A stretch of 64,000 bases of DNA from Veillonella sp. (GCF_018364065.1 NZ_JAGZMO010000008.1:17119-81118), one strand, 5' to 3'; counted from the first letter of the stretch, positions 36,186 through 44,044 are shown. Made by a program: numbers and translations. The notes: generated by a model not told the origin, from the sequence alone.

Positions 36186-36989
36186 TCAGTCTTGACGAAT
36201 ACTTACAATGTCTTTCGGTTGTCCGTGATAAACCTGCAAATCAGTCCCTACAGAAAGGCCTTCCTGTTCAAGTAACTTATTCAGTGTATGATTAACTACC
36301 GGTTCCGCATTATTCTTTTCCGACCGGTGTGCCATAACAACCTTCAGGTCTCGAGGGCGCTTCATCATCACCAACGCCCGTGCCGCACATTCATTACTCA
36401 AATGGCCTTCGTTACCGGCTACGCGGCGTTTCAACTCCGCCGGATAAGGTCCGTAACGAAGCATCTGCGGATCATAGTTTGCTTCCAGCACAAGTAAGTT
36501 GCTGTCATCCATATGTTTCAACATAGATTCCGACACAAAGCCTGTATCGGTCATAAATGTCACTTTACTATCGCCGCCGTAACAGCTGAGCCCGATAGGA
36601 TCGATGGCGTCATGGCTGATTTTAAAAATATCCACCGCCAAATCGCCGATCGACAAGCTATTGCGGGTCAACTCGGTAAACTGTTTACTGTTCACCCCTT
36701 TGCGGCGAACAATTTCGCGCATAGTCCCGGTCTTCGTGTACACCGGCACATCGTACTGTTTCACCAGCTGCGCCAGGCCGTTCATGTGGTCCGTATGCTC
36801 ATGAGTAATACAAATCCCGGTTAACTGCTCCGGTGTAAGGCCTACAGAACGGATTCCCTGCACAATACGGCGCGCACTAATTCCCGCGTCTACCAAGAGA
36901 ACCGTGTTTTTATATACAATCAATGTGGCATTACCTTTACTGCCACTGGCCAGTACATGGACCGCCATTTTATTCAATGAATCTTCCAC
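36186..36989 (-). CDS. WalJ/YycJ-like metallo-beta-lactamase fold hydrolase
   Basis: The 267-residue product has the MBL metal motif THEHTDHMNG (HxHxDH, near 61-70), an early LASGSKGNATLI, and later His ligands (TDTG near 153, MAHRSEKN). WalJ proteins are cytoplasmic hydrolases, possibly 5'-exonucleases, tied to cell-wall and DNA metabolism. A GTG start is used because TTGGAG lies five bases upstream; an ATG at residue 8 is the alternative. It precedes htrA, as in the walRK region of other Firmicutes, but no walRK is present. Confidence 0.85.
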   Translation of the reverse strand: MEDSLNKMAVHVLASGSKGNATLIVYKNTVLLVDAGISARRIVQGIRSVGLTPEQLTGICITHEHTDHMNGLAQLVKQYDVPVYTKTGTMREIVRRKGVNSKQFTELTRNSLSIGDLAVDIFKISHDAIDPIGLSCYGGDSKVTFMTDTGFVSESMLKHMDDSNLLVLEANYDPQMLRYGPYPAELKRRVAGNEGHLSNECAARALVMMKRPRDLKVVMAHRSEKNNAEPVVNHTLNKLLEQEGLSVGTDLQVYHGQPKDIVSIRQD

Positions 36990-36998
36990 AATAACTCC

Positions 36999-37041
36999 AA
37001 CTCTTTATCTATAACTTCTTTATCTATAACTTCTTTATCTA
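36999..37041. repeat. Three 15 bp tandem repeats upstream of the WalJ-like gene
   Basis: Units of AACTTCTTTATCTAT (first copy one base short) end just before the ribosome site of the WalJ-like gene, so they lie in its 5' leader. Confidence 0.75.
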
Positions 37042-37116
37042 ATAATTGCTCTTTTTATATGCGTAATCTTGTACAGCCGTGATGCCACGCATCTTCAATA
37101 TAGCCGGCAGGTCTTA

Positions 37117-37938
37117 CTACTTTGCCTCAACTGTGCGGTTCAGATTACCGCTCTTAAATGGGGCCAAGTCAATGCTTACATAGGTAAAGCCAAGTTTGCT
37201 GAAATACTCATTAACCTGTGCTCTGAACTGCGGTTCTGCAAATAACGCAAAGGCTTCTTCACTCACTTCCAAACGGGCCAATCCTTCGTGATAACGTACG
37301 CGAAGAGGCGTGGAAATGTAATTGTGAAGATAGGCCTCGCCGGCCTCAATCATAGACAAGGCTTCGCCCGTAATCACATGATCGTACGGAACGCGGGTAG
37401 CCAAACATGGGGAGCTCGGTTTATCCCAAACTTCCAACCCCCACTCTTTAGCAACCGCACGAATATCTGCCTTGGTAAAATTATTTTCCAACAGCGGGCT
37501 TCTGACAACCTTCAATTCTTCCAAAGCGCGCATGCCCGGACGATAGTCTTTCGTATCGTCCAAGTTACCGCCGTCAAGCACTTCCTGCACACCATTGGCC
37601 GCCGCCCAGTCGATTAACTTCTGGAAGCGGTTTTTCTTACAGTAATAGCAGCGGTCTTTATCATTGCGTACAAAGTCAGGAAGCTGTAATTCATCAATTT
37701 CCACCACCGTATGCTTTAACCCGATAGTCTTGGCAAAACGGATGGCATCGTTGATTTCCGCTTCCGGCAAGGTAGGTGATTTTACTGTAAAGGCCTGCGC
37801 CTTATCGCCTAACGCCTTGTGAGCCGCCGCGCCTAAAAACGTGCTGTCCACACCGCCTGAAAAGGCAATAACTGCACTGCCCATAGCCGCCAAATCGGCC
37901 AATAAACTATCTACCTTTTGTTGTAATACTTCATTCAT
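37117..37938 (-). CDS. larE: LarE-like ATP-dependent sulfur transferase
   Basis: The 273-residue PP-loop enzyme has AFSGGVDSTFLGAAA (about 24-38), CYYCKKNRF near 98 and SSPCLATRVPY near 175, the LarE pattern in which a Cys can donate sulfur to the nickel-pincer nucleotide of lactate racemase. LarA, LarB and LarC are absent from this window, so the client is unknown; some LarE homologues act elsewhere. The ribosome site is weak (GATAGAGA). It follows a RuBisCO-like gene by 16 bases on the same strand and is probably co-transcribed with it. Confidence 0.88.
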   Translation of the reverse strand: MNEVLQQKVDSLLADLAAMGSAVIAFSGGVDSTFLGAAAHKALGDKAQAFTVKSPTLPEAEINDAIRFAKTIGLKHTVVEIDELQLPDFVRNDKDRCYYCKKNRFQKLIDWAAANGVQEVLDGGNLDDTKDYRPGMRALEELKVVRSPLLENNFTKADIRAVAKEWGLEVWDKPSSPCLATRVPYDHVITGEALSMIEAGEAYLHNYISTPLRVRYHEGLARLEVSEEAFALFAEPQFRAQVNEYFSKLGFTYVSIDLAPFKSGNLNRTVEAK

Positions 37939-37954
37939 TCTCTATCGTCTCTCT

Positions 37955-39094
37955 TTATTCATACTTATGTGACGCCAGTATTTCTACAAACGCCTTCGTG
38001 TTCTCCTGTAAATCATGACCGCGACGGAACATGTCGCCTCCTACAAGGAACATCGTGTCTTTTCCATACGCATCCAACAGTTCCGGAAGTCGCGCCTCCG
38101 TCACGCCGCCCCCGGGCGCCGCACAGGCCGCTTTTAAGCCGTCTACCGGCTTATTACAATATTGATGGATACGCTGACACGCTTCTTTCGAAAATGTAAA
38201 GCGTCCGCCATAGGATACAAATATGTTCATATCGGATCCGAACAAGCGCGGCCAGTAGGCCATCCATAAATAGTCTGCTATACCTGACACACCGGGAAGG
38301 ACAAAACCGCCCATAAAGGCCGGATGCGAAATAATCGGCAAGCCCAGGTTTTCATCATTGGCCAAACGTTGTAGCCAGCTGTAGCCCACCAGTGCCGGCG
38401 CAATCATCAATGCCGTAGCACCTGCCTTTTTCGCCGCATAAGCACGCTCCAATACAGCGTCCCCGTCGGCGGACACATTGGCCGCATACAAGGTATGACG
38501 TCCACTTTGCTCATTGGCTTCGCGCACCGCATCAGCACAGCGCTGTACACGCTCTTTAAACGGCGCAAACGGCTGATTGGTAATGCCGTGATCATCTTTA
38601 ATCACGTCCGCACCGCCCAGCACATATTGACGGCACATATCCGCCAAGGTATGAACAGACAGGCCCATAGGCTTTACCACGGCCTGTAAAAAAGCGCGGT
38701 CATGAGTGCCTGTCAACCGGCGAAGTCCCTCCACGCCAAACCGCGGGCCGCCATAATGTGCAATCATGGACGGCGGAAGGTCTATGTCCACTACCCAAAT
38801 ATGAGGTTGCAACGACGAGTTGCCGAAGATAACATTGAGCAGCTGCGTTACCTCAAAAGCAGTCGTCTCCACGCCATAGGAAATACGCGCTTCGTACACG
38901 CCGGATGCCACTTCGTCGAGCGACTCCAATCGTCCCGGAATATCTCGCTTAATGTCTTCGTCCCAAAGAAAAACATAAGGAAATTCAATAGTCTGCTCCA
39001 CCTGAACCGACCAGGCTACCGCCTTAGCCTCTTCATAGGTAGGCGCTTCAATTCTATATGTAACAGTAAATCGCTCTGTGCATAACTGTGTCAT
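37955..39094 (-). CDS. RuBisCO-like protein (form IV), function unassigned
   Basis: A 379-residue RuBisCO large-chain homologue. Counterparts of active-site elements are visible: VVKPMGLS (Lys175 kept, Lys177 missing), GGADVIKDDHG (the carbamylated Lys201 and Asp203 kept, Glu204 replaced by His), ISHPAF (His294 kept, Arg295 replaced), and LVGGDMFRRG. Loop 6 lacks Lys334 (FVSYGGRFTFS). It therefore cannot be a carboxylase; form IV proteins act as enolases, isomerases or decarboxylases on phosphorylated sugars and methionine-salvage intermediates. ATG at 39094 has AAAGGAG upstream; a longer in-frame start is less likely. Neighbour: larE. Confidence 0.87.
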   Translation of the reverse strand: MTQLCTERFTVTYRIEAPTYEEAKAVAWSVQVEQTIEFPYVFLWDEDIKRDIPGRLESLDEVASGVYEARISYGVETTAFEVTQLLNVIFGNSSLQPHIWVVDIDLPPSMIAHYGGPRFGVEGLRRLTGTHDRAFLQAVVKPMGLSVHTLADMCRQYVLGGADVIKDDHGITNQPFAPFKERVQRCADAVREANEQSGRHTLYAANVSADGDAVLERAYAAKKAGATALMIAPALVGYSWLQRLANDENLGLPIISHPAFMGGFVLPGVSGIADYLWMAYWPRLFGSDMNIFVSYGGRFTFSKEACQRIHQYCNKPVDGLKAACAAPGGGVTEARLPELLDAYGKDTMFLVGGDMFRRGHDLQENTKAFVEILASHKYE

Positions 39095-39343
39095 ACAAAC
39101 TCCTTTACGCTGAAACGTCATAAGCCGGCACAATTTTTCAACTTGTACGCGGCTCATATCGTTCTCTCTTATAAGTACATCTATCGTATCTATTTTACAA
39201 GACTTACGCATAAAATTCCACCGGTAGACGAAAATATTCCCCTAATCTGAGGTGTTATTTATATAGATGCTCCCAATTAGCCTGTCTGTCCTCACATATT
39301 TATGTTACACTAAATACAGGTAAAAACGATTGTATTTTTCTAA
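39095..39343. other. Spacer between the RuBisCO-like gene and the divergent aminotransferase
   Basis: No gene is supported here. The minus strand stays open for 39 codons upstream of the chosen start but lacks a ribosome site. A CTACCGG word near 39222 recalls purine riboswitches, but the rest of that fold is absent. Confidence 0.5.
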
Positions 39344-39371
39344 TAGACTATACACCCCGTTTTGATATAAT
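39344..39371 (+). promoter_or_regulatory. Probable promoter of the aminotransferase gene
   Basis: TAGACT, 16-base spacer, TATAAT, about 29 bases before the start codon. Confidence 0.5.
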
Positions 39372-39399
39372 TGCTATAGAGAAGAAAGGAGTGTTAGCA

Positions 39400-40569
39400 A
39401 TGAATTGGGATTCATATATTTCCAACACCGCTAAACAATTACCCCCTTCGGGGATTCGAAAAATATGGGAAATGGCATTGACCATGGACAATGTGCTGTC
39501 CCTCGGCGTGGGCGAACCGGATTATGCGCCACCTGAAAAGGTGTTAGATGCGTGTATTGCCAGCTTGCAGCGCAAGGAAACAGGCTATACGAGCAATGCG
39601 GGCCTCTTCGAACTGCGCACGGCCATTCGCAAATGGTATTACAATCGCTACCACGTAGATTACACGGAAGATGAAATTATGCTCACCATCGGCGCCAGCG
39701 AAGGTATCGACCTGTCTATGCGCGTGCTCGTCGACGAAGGCGATGAAGTACTCATTCCGGATCCATGCTATGTAGCCTATCCGGCGGAAGTAAAACTGGC
39801 CGGCGGCGTACCCGTAATGGTGCCGACTACCTTGGAAGACGGCTTTAAAATTACGCCGGAAGCCATTGAAAAAGCAATTACGCCTCGTACCAAGGTATTG
39901 CTCATGGGCTACCCAAGCAATCCGACCGGTGCCATTCTAAGTAAAGAAGAACTGGAAAAAATTGCTGCCGTCGCAATCAAGCACGATCTGATTGTGGTTA
40001 GCGATGAAATCTATTCCGAACTTACCTACGGCCGCAAACACACCAGTATTGCGTCCTTACCGTATATGAAAGAGCGTACAGTTACACTAAACGGTTTCTC
40101 CAAAGCTTACGCCATGACAGGCCTTCGCATCGGTTTCATGTGCGCTCCGAAAGAAGTGATTCAACAGGCCTTGAAAATTCATCAATACAGCATCGTCGCA
40201 CCGGCCACACCGGTTCAACACGGAGCCATCGTAGCGTTAAACGAATGTGATGATGCTATTGAAGCGATGCGCGAAGAATACCATGCACGACGCGACCTCA
40301 TCGTGAGCGGCTTCCAGCGCATGGGCCTTCCAATTGCTGTGCCGGATGGCGCATTCTACGTATTCCCTAATATTTCACAATGCGCGGACAATGACATGGA
40401 CTTTGCCGTTAATCTGCTTCAAAGCGAACATGTAGCCCTCGTTCCGGGTTCCGCCTTCGGTGCCTGCGGCCGCGGTCACATCCGTTGCTCCTATGCGTCC
40501 TCTCGGGAAACGATCAAGGAAGCATTAGAGCGTATCGAACGATTCATTAATAGCACTAAAGCAAAATAA
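39400..40569 (+). CDS. Class I/II PLP-dependent aminotransferase
   Basis: A 389-residue fold-type I aminotransferase. The PLP Lys is in GFSKAYAMTGLRIG (near 235), with GASEGIDLSMRVLVD, YPSNPTGAILS and VVSDEIYSEL around the cofactor, and an Arg carboxylate anchor in HIRCSYASS. It is closest in pattern to PatA/AspC-like enzymes acting on aromatic or acidic amino acids; the substrate is not certain. ATG at 39400 has AAAGGAG eight bases upstream, better than an in-frame GTG three codons earlier. Divergent from the RuBisCO-like gene, monocistronic with its own terminator after a repeat array. Confidence 0.9.
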   Translation: MNWDSYISNTAKQLPPSGIRKIWEMALTMDNVLSLGVGEPDYAPPEKVLDACIASLQRKETGYTSNAGLFELRTAIRKWYYNRYHVDYTEDEIMLTIGASEGIDLSMRVLVDEGDEVLIPDPCYVAYPAEVKLAGGVPVMVPTTLEDGFKITPEAIEKAITPRTKVLLMGYPSNPTGAILSKEELEKIAAVAIKHDLIVVSDEIYSELTYGRKHTSIASLPYMKERTVTLNGFSKAYAMTGLRIGFMCAPKEVIQQALKIHQYSIVAPATPVQHGAIVALNECDDAIEAMREEYHARRDLIVSGFQRMGLPIAVPDGAFYVFPNISQCADNDMDFAVNLLQSEHVALVPGSAFGACGRGHIRCSYASSRETIKEALERIERFINSTKAK

Positions 40570-40600
40570 CGTTAACACCGCTAAATAAAATAACTTAACT

Positions 40601-40718
40601 ATATCTAAAGGGACATATATACCTAAAGAGATACATGCCTAAAGAGATACATCCCAAAAGACATATATATCTAAAGAGACTTATATACCTAAAGAGCTGT
40701 AAATATCTAAAGCGGCAT
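40601..40718. repeat. About seven degenerate 14-19 bp repeats after the aminotransferase gene
   Basis: The core word is ATACCTAAAGAGATAC, with units starting near 40601, 40617, 40635, 40651, 40665, 40683 and 40702. Just upstream the gene's own last codons and stop (CACTAAAGCAAAATAACGTTAA) are echoed by CACCGCTAAATAAAATAACTTAA. Confidence 0.7.
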
Positions 40719-40721
40719 AAC

Positions 40722-40757
40722 AAAAAGGACAACAAGAAAATCTTGTTGTCCTTTTTT
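40722..40757. terminator. Bidirectional terminator after the aminotransferase gene
   Basis: AAAAAGGACAACAAGA / TCTTGTTGTCCTTTTT arms with a three-base loop; T-runs on both strands serve the aminotransferase and the opposing flavodoxin gene. Confidence 0.9.
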
Positions 40758-40851
40758 ATATAGCTTCACAAGAACTCTATCAAATCACAGGAGGGACTTG
40801 AGTTCTTATATATATATACATGTATGTATTTATGCAAATCAGCCGTTGAAG

Positions 40852-41265
40852 TTACGCGTTAGCCAAAGCCTGACCAAGAGCTACGCAGTCAGCTTCGTCT
40901 TCAGGAGCACCCAAAATAGCCAAGTTGTCAGCTACAATAGTGGCACCTGCGCCTTTTACGCGTTCTGCCCAGTCGTCAAGCCATGTACCGCCCCAGCCGT
41001 AAGAGCCGAAGAGTACTACTTTTTTACCGCTTAATTTGCCTTCTAATTCTGCGTAGAATGGTTCGAATTCCATTTCTTCCAATTGTTCAGCACCCATGTC
41101 TGCACAACCTAACGCAATTTTATCAAAAGCAGCCGCTTCATCTACAGTAATTTCGGAAACAGATTTTACAGTTACTTCCTGACCTGCTTCTGCAATACCT
41201 TTACCAATAGCTTCCGCCATTGCTGCTGTGTTACCTGTACCGGACCAATAAACTACACCAATCAT
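40852..41265 (-). CDS. Flavodoxin
   Basis: A 137-residue short-chain flavodoxin with the FMN phosphate loop WSGTGNTAAMAEA (about 7-19), GCADMGAEQ and FGSYGWGGTWLDDW around the flavin ring. It can replace ferredoxin as an electron carrier when iron is scarce. ATG at 41265 is chosen because AGGAGG lies seven bases upstream. It starts 14 bases after the DUF3793 gene and shares its promoter. Confidence 0.95.
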   Translation of the reverse strand: MIGVVYWSGTGNTAAMAEAIGKGIAEAGQEVTVKSVSEITVDEAAAFDKIALGCADMGAEQLEEMEFEPFYAELEGKLSGKKVVLFGSYGWGGTWLDDWAERVKGAGATIVADNLAILGAPEDEADCVALGQALANA

Positions 41266-41279
41266 GTTATTACCTCCTA

Positions 41280-41849
41280 CTAGCATGCCGTTACGGCTAC
41301 TAATGAATCTAACTGTTTACCATTTAAAAGCTGGGTATGGCAGTAATCCCTACACGCCCGAAAACAATAAAATGAATGCATGGCCGACATGGGATTTCCG
41401 TATACTTTCCACTCGCCGCAAAGTTTGTAGCCGTTCCCTTTAAATCGTATAAAGGAACGCACATCATGGAGCGGATAGCCGAGAAAAAGCCCAATTTCGT
41501 GTGGGAAACCGTCTTGACTTTCCAACCGTTTGCCCAGGCGCGCAAGCCATGTTTCCAATGACTCGCCCGGCAAATAGCCGTACAACTTTAAAAATGCCAA
41601 ATGTTCAGCAGAACGCAAATACGTTTCCAGCATGCGTTTGCGGAAGACTAACAGCAAGCGTCGCTGGTCGCAATGACACAATTCGTAAAAAAATAACCCT
41701 TTTTCATTAAACTGAGCATTATACCCCGACAAAGCCGTTGTCAATTGAACATCCATATCCCGTGGTATGGCCACAAGATTCGCCACCTTGATTCCCCGAA
41801 TTGCCGGCGCACAATGATATCCGATAATCGTTTCAATCGAGTTCATCAT
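41280..41849 (-). CDS. DUF3793 family protein
   Basis: The 189-residue protein carries the DUF3793 pattern: YHCAPAIRGIKVANLVAIP near the start, an FYELCHC motif, RLLLVFRKRMLETYL, and HEIGLFLGYPLHDV. Biochemical function is unknown; members commonly sit beside flavodoxin genes in Clostridia and Negativicutes and are thought to respond to iron. Several Cys (CHC, CxFRACRDYC) could bind metal. AGGTAG precedes tandem ATG codons. First gene of a two-gene unit with flavodoxin. Confidence 0.85.
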   Translation of the reverse strand: MMNSIETIIGYHCAPAIRGIKVANLVAIPRDMDVQLTTALSGYNAQFNEKGLFFYELCHCDQRRLLLVFRKRMLETYLRSAEHLAFLKLYGYLPGESLETWLARLGKRLESQDGFPHEIGLFLGYPLHDVRSFIRFKGNGYKLCGEWKVYGNPMSAMHSFYCFRACRDYCHTQLLNGKQLDSLVAVTAC

Positions 41850-41954
41850 GATCTACCTGCCTTTTTTATTGGTTTCAGGAGAACACTTGTCCTCAAGGCT
41901 GTCATACTAGTAAATCCGGATTTAATTAATAGTTTTTCTCAAAAATTTATTTCG

Positions 41955-41991
41955 TTTTATTTTTTCGAAAATAAAATAAGATAACTATCTT
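41955..41991. promoter_or_regulatory. Two inverted repeats in the DUF3793-flavodoxin leader
   Basis: TTTTATTTT / AAAATAAAA (41955-41976, four-base loop) and the palindrome AAGATA-AC-TATCTT (41978-41991), which lies at the predicted transcription start. The latter suits a dimeric repressor. Confidence 0.5.
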
Positions 41992-41999
41992 CTAAACAC

Positions 42000-42028
42000 A
42001 TGATACAATCAATGACCCGTTCTGTCAA
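42000..42028 (-). promoter_or_regulatory. Promoter of the DUF3793-flavodoxin operon
   Basis: On the minus strand TTGACA, 17-base spacer, TATCAT. Confidence 0.8.
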
Positions 42029-42034
42029 CATAAA

Positions 42035-42056
42035 CGATAATAATTTTCATTTATCG
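42035..42056. promoter_or_regulatory. Fur-box-like sequence upstream of the DUF3793-flavodoxin promoter
   Basis: CGATAATAATTTTCATTTATCG has perfect outer CGATAA / TTATCG arms and resembles the Fur consensus (GATAATGATAATCATTATC). It lies seven bases upstream of the -35 box, an unusual place for simple repression. Confidence 0.4.
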
Positions 42057-42145
42057 AAAATTACTGATATGCTCGTAATTATACAATGGTTTAAAGTTAT
42101 ATTAAGCACTGCATTTTGGTATTTCTGTCAATAAAAAAAACAAAA

Positions 42146-42173
42146 AGCAGTACCGGGATAACCCGGTACCGCT
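42146..42173 (-). terminator. Terminator of the small exported-peptide gene
   Basis: AGCAGTACCGGG / CCCGGTACCGCT arms (one mismatch) with an ATAA loop, followed on the minus strand by TTTTTGTTTTTTTT. Confidence 0.85.
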
Positions 42174-42239
42174 CGTAATGCGCGTACCATTGTACGTATT
42201 GATTTACAAGGATTGCCTTGTTCTTACAGCAAGTATAGC

Positions 42240-42434
42240 TTAGTGACTCTGATTATCCGTCACTACGATTTGCCCCGCATCATTTGTATTTGCTCCATTT
42301 GGAATCTTCACAACGATACCGGGCTCTTTGTGGTCGTTTACAGCCGCCTCATGCCCTGCCGGTCCATTCACCGCAGTCGTCCCTACCGATGCCATTAACG
42401 TGGCCCCCAATAAACTATACCAGTGTCTTCTCAT
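42240..42434 (-). CDS. Small exported peptide of unknown function
   Basis: A 64-residue product with a signal-peptide-like start (MRRHWYSLLGATLMASVGTT: twin basic residues, then a short hydrophobic stretch) and a mature part ending GQIVVTDNQSH. The mature segment is polar, with no Cys. ATG at 42434 has AAGGGTGAG upstream; an in-frame GTG four codons earlier is the alternative. A dedicated intrinsic terminator 67 bases downstream supports a real transcript. About 200 bases upstream are non-coding, with ATTACTC / GAGTAAT arms near 42503-42519 and no clear promoter. Function unknown. Confidence 0.6.
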   Translation of the reverse strand: MRRHWYSLLGATLMASVGTTAVNGPAGHEAAVNDHKEPGIVVKIPNGANTNDAGQIVVTDNQSH

Positions 42435-42650
42435 TACATGTCTCACCCTTTCCAGATAACCTGTACCAAACCTCTCATATCCTAATCAGTTTGGTGACGA
42501 CATTACTCCGTGAGTAATCCAATCGGCACTCCATTACTATGACCTCTTGCGGTTATGTCGGTAAGAAAACTCCCTACCCATACCTGCATTACAAATTCCG
42601 ATTCCCAAAGAGTGTGACAAATTGTAAATAACAAGTAAAAATAAGAAGAT

Positions 42651-43037
42651 TTATTTTCCTAATTTTGACATAAACCTTTCACTATTTATAATAAAACGTT
42701 CGTGGCTCCCTTGTCCAATGACTTTATCGCCTTCATAAGCTGCTACGCTAAAGGAAATGCACCGATTATCCACGGAAAGCACTTCTGCCTTCGCCGAAAC
42801 GACCGCACCAAGGGCGGTAGGGGCATCATGCGTTATAGTCAACTTAGTGCCTACCGTAGTCTCTCCTTCCCCTAATTCAGCCTGCACCGCATTCACTGCG
42901 GCCTCTTCCATAAGGGCACACATAGCAGGCGTAGCGAACACTTCAAGGCTTCCGCTCTTCATAGTTTTCGCCGTATTAGCTTCACTTACCACCGTCTCTG
43001 CCGTCCCAATCAATCCTTCACGAATCGTGCTCATCAT
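42651..43037 (-). CDS. Hotdog-fold thioesterase, FlK-like
   Basis: The 128-residue product has the pattern of the fluoroacetyl-CoA thioesterase-like family: VFATPAMCALMEEAAVNAV (hotdog helix with the conserved Glu) and GQGSHERFII near the C-terminus (conserved His and Arg). Such enzymes hydrolyse acyl-CoAs; the substrate here is unlikely to be fluoroacetyl-CoA and is unknown. GGGAGG precedes two consecutive ATG codons. It lies 28 bases after tag. Confidence 0.85.
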   Translation of the reverse strand: MMSTIREGLIGTAETVVSEANTAKTMKSGSLEVFATPAMCALMEEAAVNAVQAELGEGETTVGTKLTITHDAPTALGAVVSAKAEVLSVDNRCISFSVAAYEGDKVIGQGSHERFIINSERFMSKLGK

Positions 43038-43065
43038 AAACCTCCCGTAAAAAACATGTAAAAAC

Positions 43066-43650
43066 CTATTTATTGTTTTCCTCGCCTACCAGCTCTTTAT
43101 ATACCGGACACGTCACTATGTGATCGTTCAATATTCCGATGGCTTGCAAGAAGGAGTATACAATCGTAGGGCCCACAAAGGTAAATCCCCGCTTTTTCAA
43201 ATCCTTGCTAATCGTCTCTGCCAATTCCGTTTTCGCCGGTACATCCGACTGATTCGCCCAATGCCCGTGGATCGTCTTTCCTTCTGTAAAGCCCCAAATA
43301 TAGGCATCGAAAGATCCGAATTCAGCCTGTACATTTTTAAACGCCACAGCATTCTTACGAAGGGATGCGATTTTTAAGCGATGACGTATAATCTTGGGAT
43401 TTTCCAGTAACTCCGCTTCCTTCGCCGCATCATATTGCGCCAGCGCATCCACATCAAATTGATCGAAGGCTTCGCGCATAGCCTCTCTGCGCTTCAACAC
43501 CATGGTCCATGTAAGCCCGGCCTGCATCGATTCAAGTACGAGAAACTCGAAGAGTCGCCGCTCATCATGCTCGGGGCGTCCCCACTCCGTATCGTGATAC
43601 AATCGCTCCTCATCACTGCGATTGGCCCAGGCGCAAGTTTTATCAGTCAT
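43066..43650 (-). CDS. tag: DNA-3-methyladenine glycosylase I
   Basis: Tag removes 3-methyladenine from alkylated DNA as the first step of base excision. The 194-residue protein has CAWANRSDEERLYHDTEWGRP at the start, whose Cys, together with a His near the C-terminus (DHIVTCPVY), forms the zinc snap, and FVGPTIVYSFLQAIG with the base-pocket residues. Length is typical. GAGGTGG precedes the ATG. Two 35 bp repeats lie directly upstream. Confidence 0.96.
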   Translation of the reverse strand: MTDKTCAWANRSDEERLYHDTEWGRPEHDERRLFEFLVLESMQAGLTWTMVLKRREAMREAFDQFDVDALAQYDAAKEAELLENPKIIRHRLKIASLRKNAVAFKNVQAEFGSFDAYIWGFTEGKTIHGHWANQSDVPAKTELAETISKDLKKRGFTFVGPTIVYSFLQAIGILNDHIVTCPVYKELVGEENNK

Positions 43651-43680
43651 AGTACCACCTCAATTCATTTGCATATAGAC

Positions 43681-43768
43681 ACATCTGTTTCAATACAAAC
43701 ATCTGCTAATTTAACATATCCGCTTCGATGCAAATGTCTGCTAATTTGACATATCTGCATCAATACAA
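43681..43768. repeat. Two 35 bp tandem repeats plus a partial copy upstream of tag
   Basis: 43699-43733 and 43734-43768 match at about 28 of 35 positions; 43681-43698 is a partial unit (ACATCTG...AATACAA). They fill the region just upstream of the tag ribosome site. Confidence 0.75.
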
Positions 43769-43995
43769 TCTTTTACTTCAATGTAATATTCTGCTTAACT
43801 TTAATCTAATACTATACCTATTTTACCGTATTATCAGACATTATTTCATCACTAATCATACACTATATTTTTCTATTTACACATACTTATTTTGCATTTA
43901 TGTAATATATATGTAGCAATTTTTTATAATTTCACGTATCATAGTATATAGTTATTGGCTCTGTCTTAAGGTCGCTTAATGATTGGGGGCCACAT

Positions 43996-44044
43996 AAGCA
44001 ACCTTGCTTCCACGATGACGAGCAATCACTGTACAGGCAGTGAT
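43996..44044 (+). promoter_or_regulatory. Structured leader before the M20 peptidase gene
   Basis: Two perfect hairpins, AAGCAA-CC-TTGCTT (43996-44009) and AATCACTG / CAGTGATT (44024-44044, six-base loop), lie 30 bases before the start codon within a GC-richer patch (43960-44045) in an AT-rich 420-base spacer. No known riboswitch class was recognised. The rest of the spacer is repeats and AT-rich sequence. Confidence 0.5.

Noticed and set aside
37955..39094. Reading the RuBisCO homologue as a true CO2-fixing enzyme
   Set aside because: The loop 6 Lys, a second catalytic Lys and the metal-binding Glu are not conserved, and no phosphoribulokinase is present.
39180..39260. CTACCGG word resembling the purine riboswitch core, upstream of the RuBisCO-like gene
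   Set aside because: The P2/P3 loop sequences and the closing P1 stem of that class are absent.
42447..42650. Possible riboswitch ahead of the small exported peptide gene
   Set aside because: Only one short ATTACTC/GAGTAAT stem is evident and no known class or terminator switch could be built.
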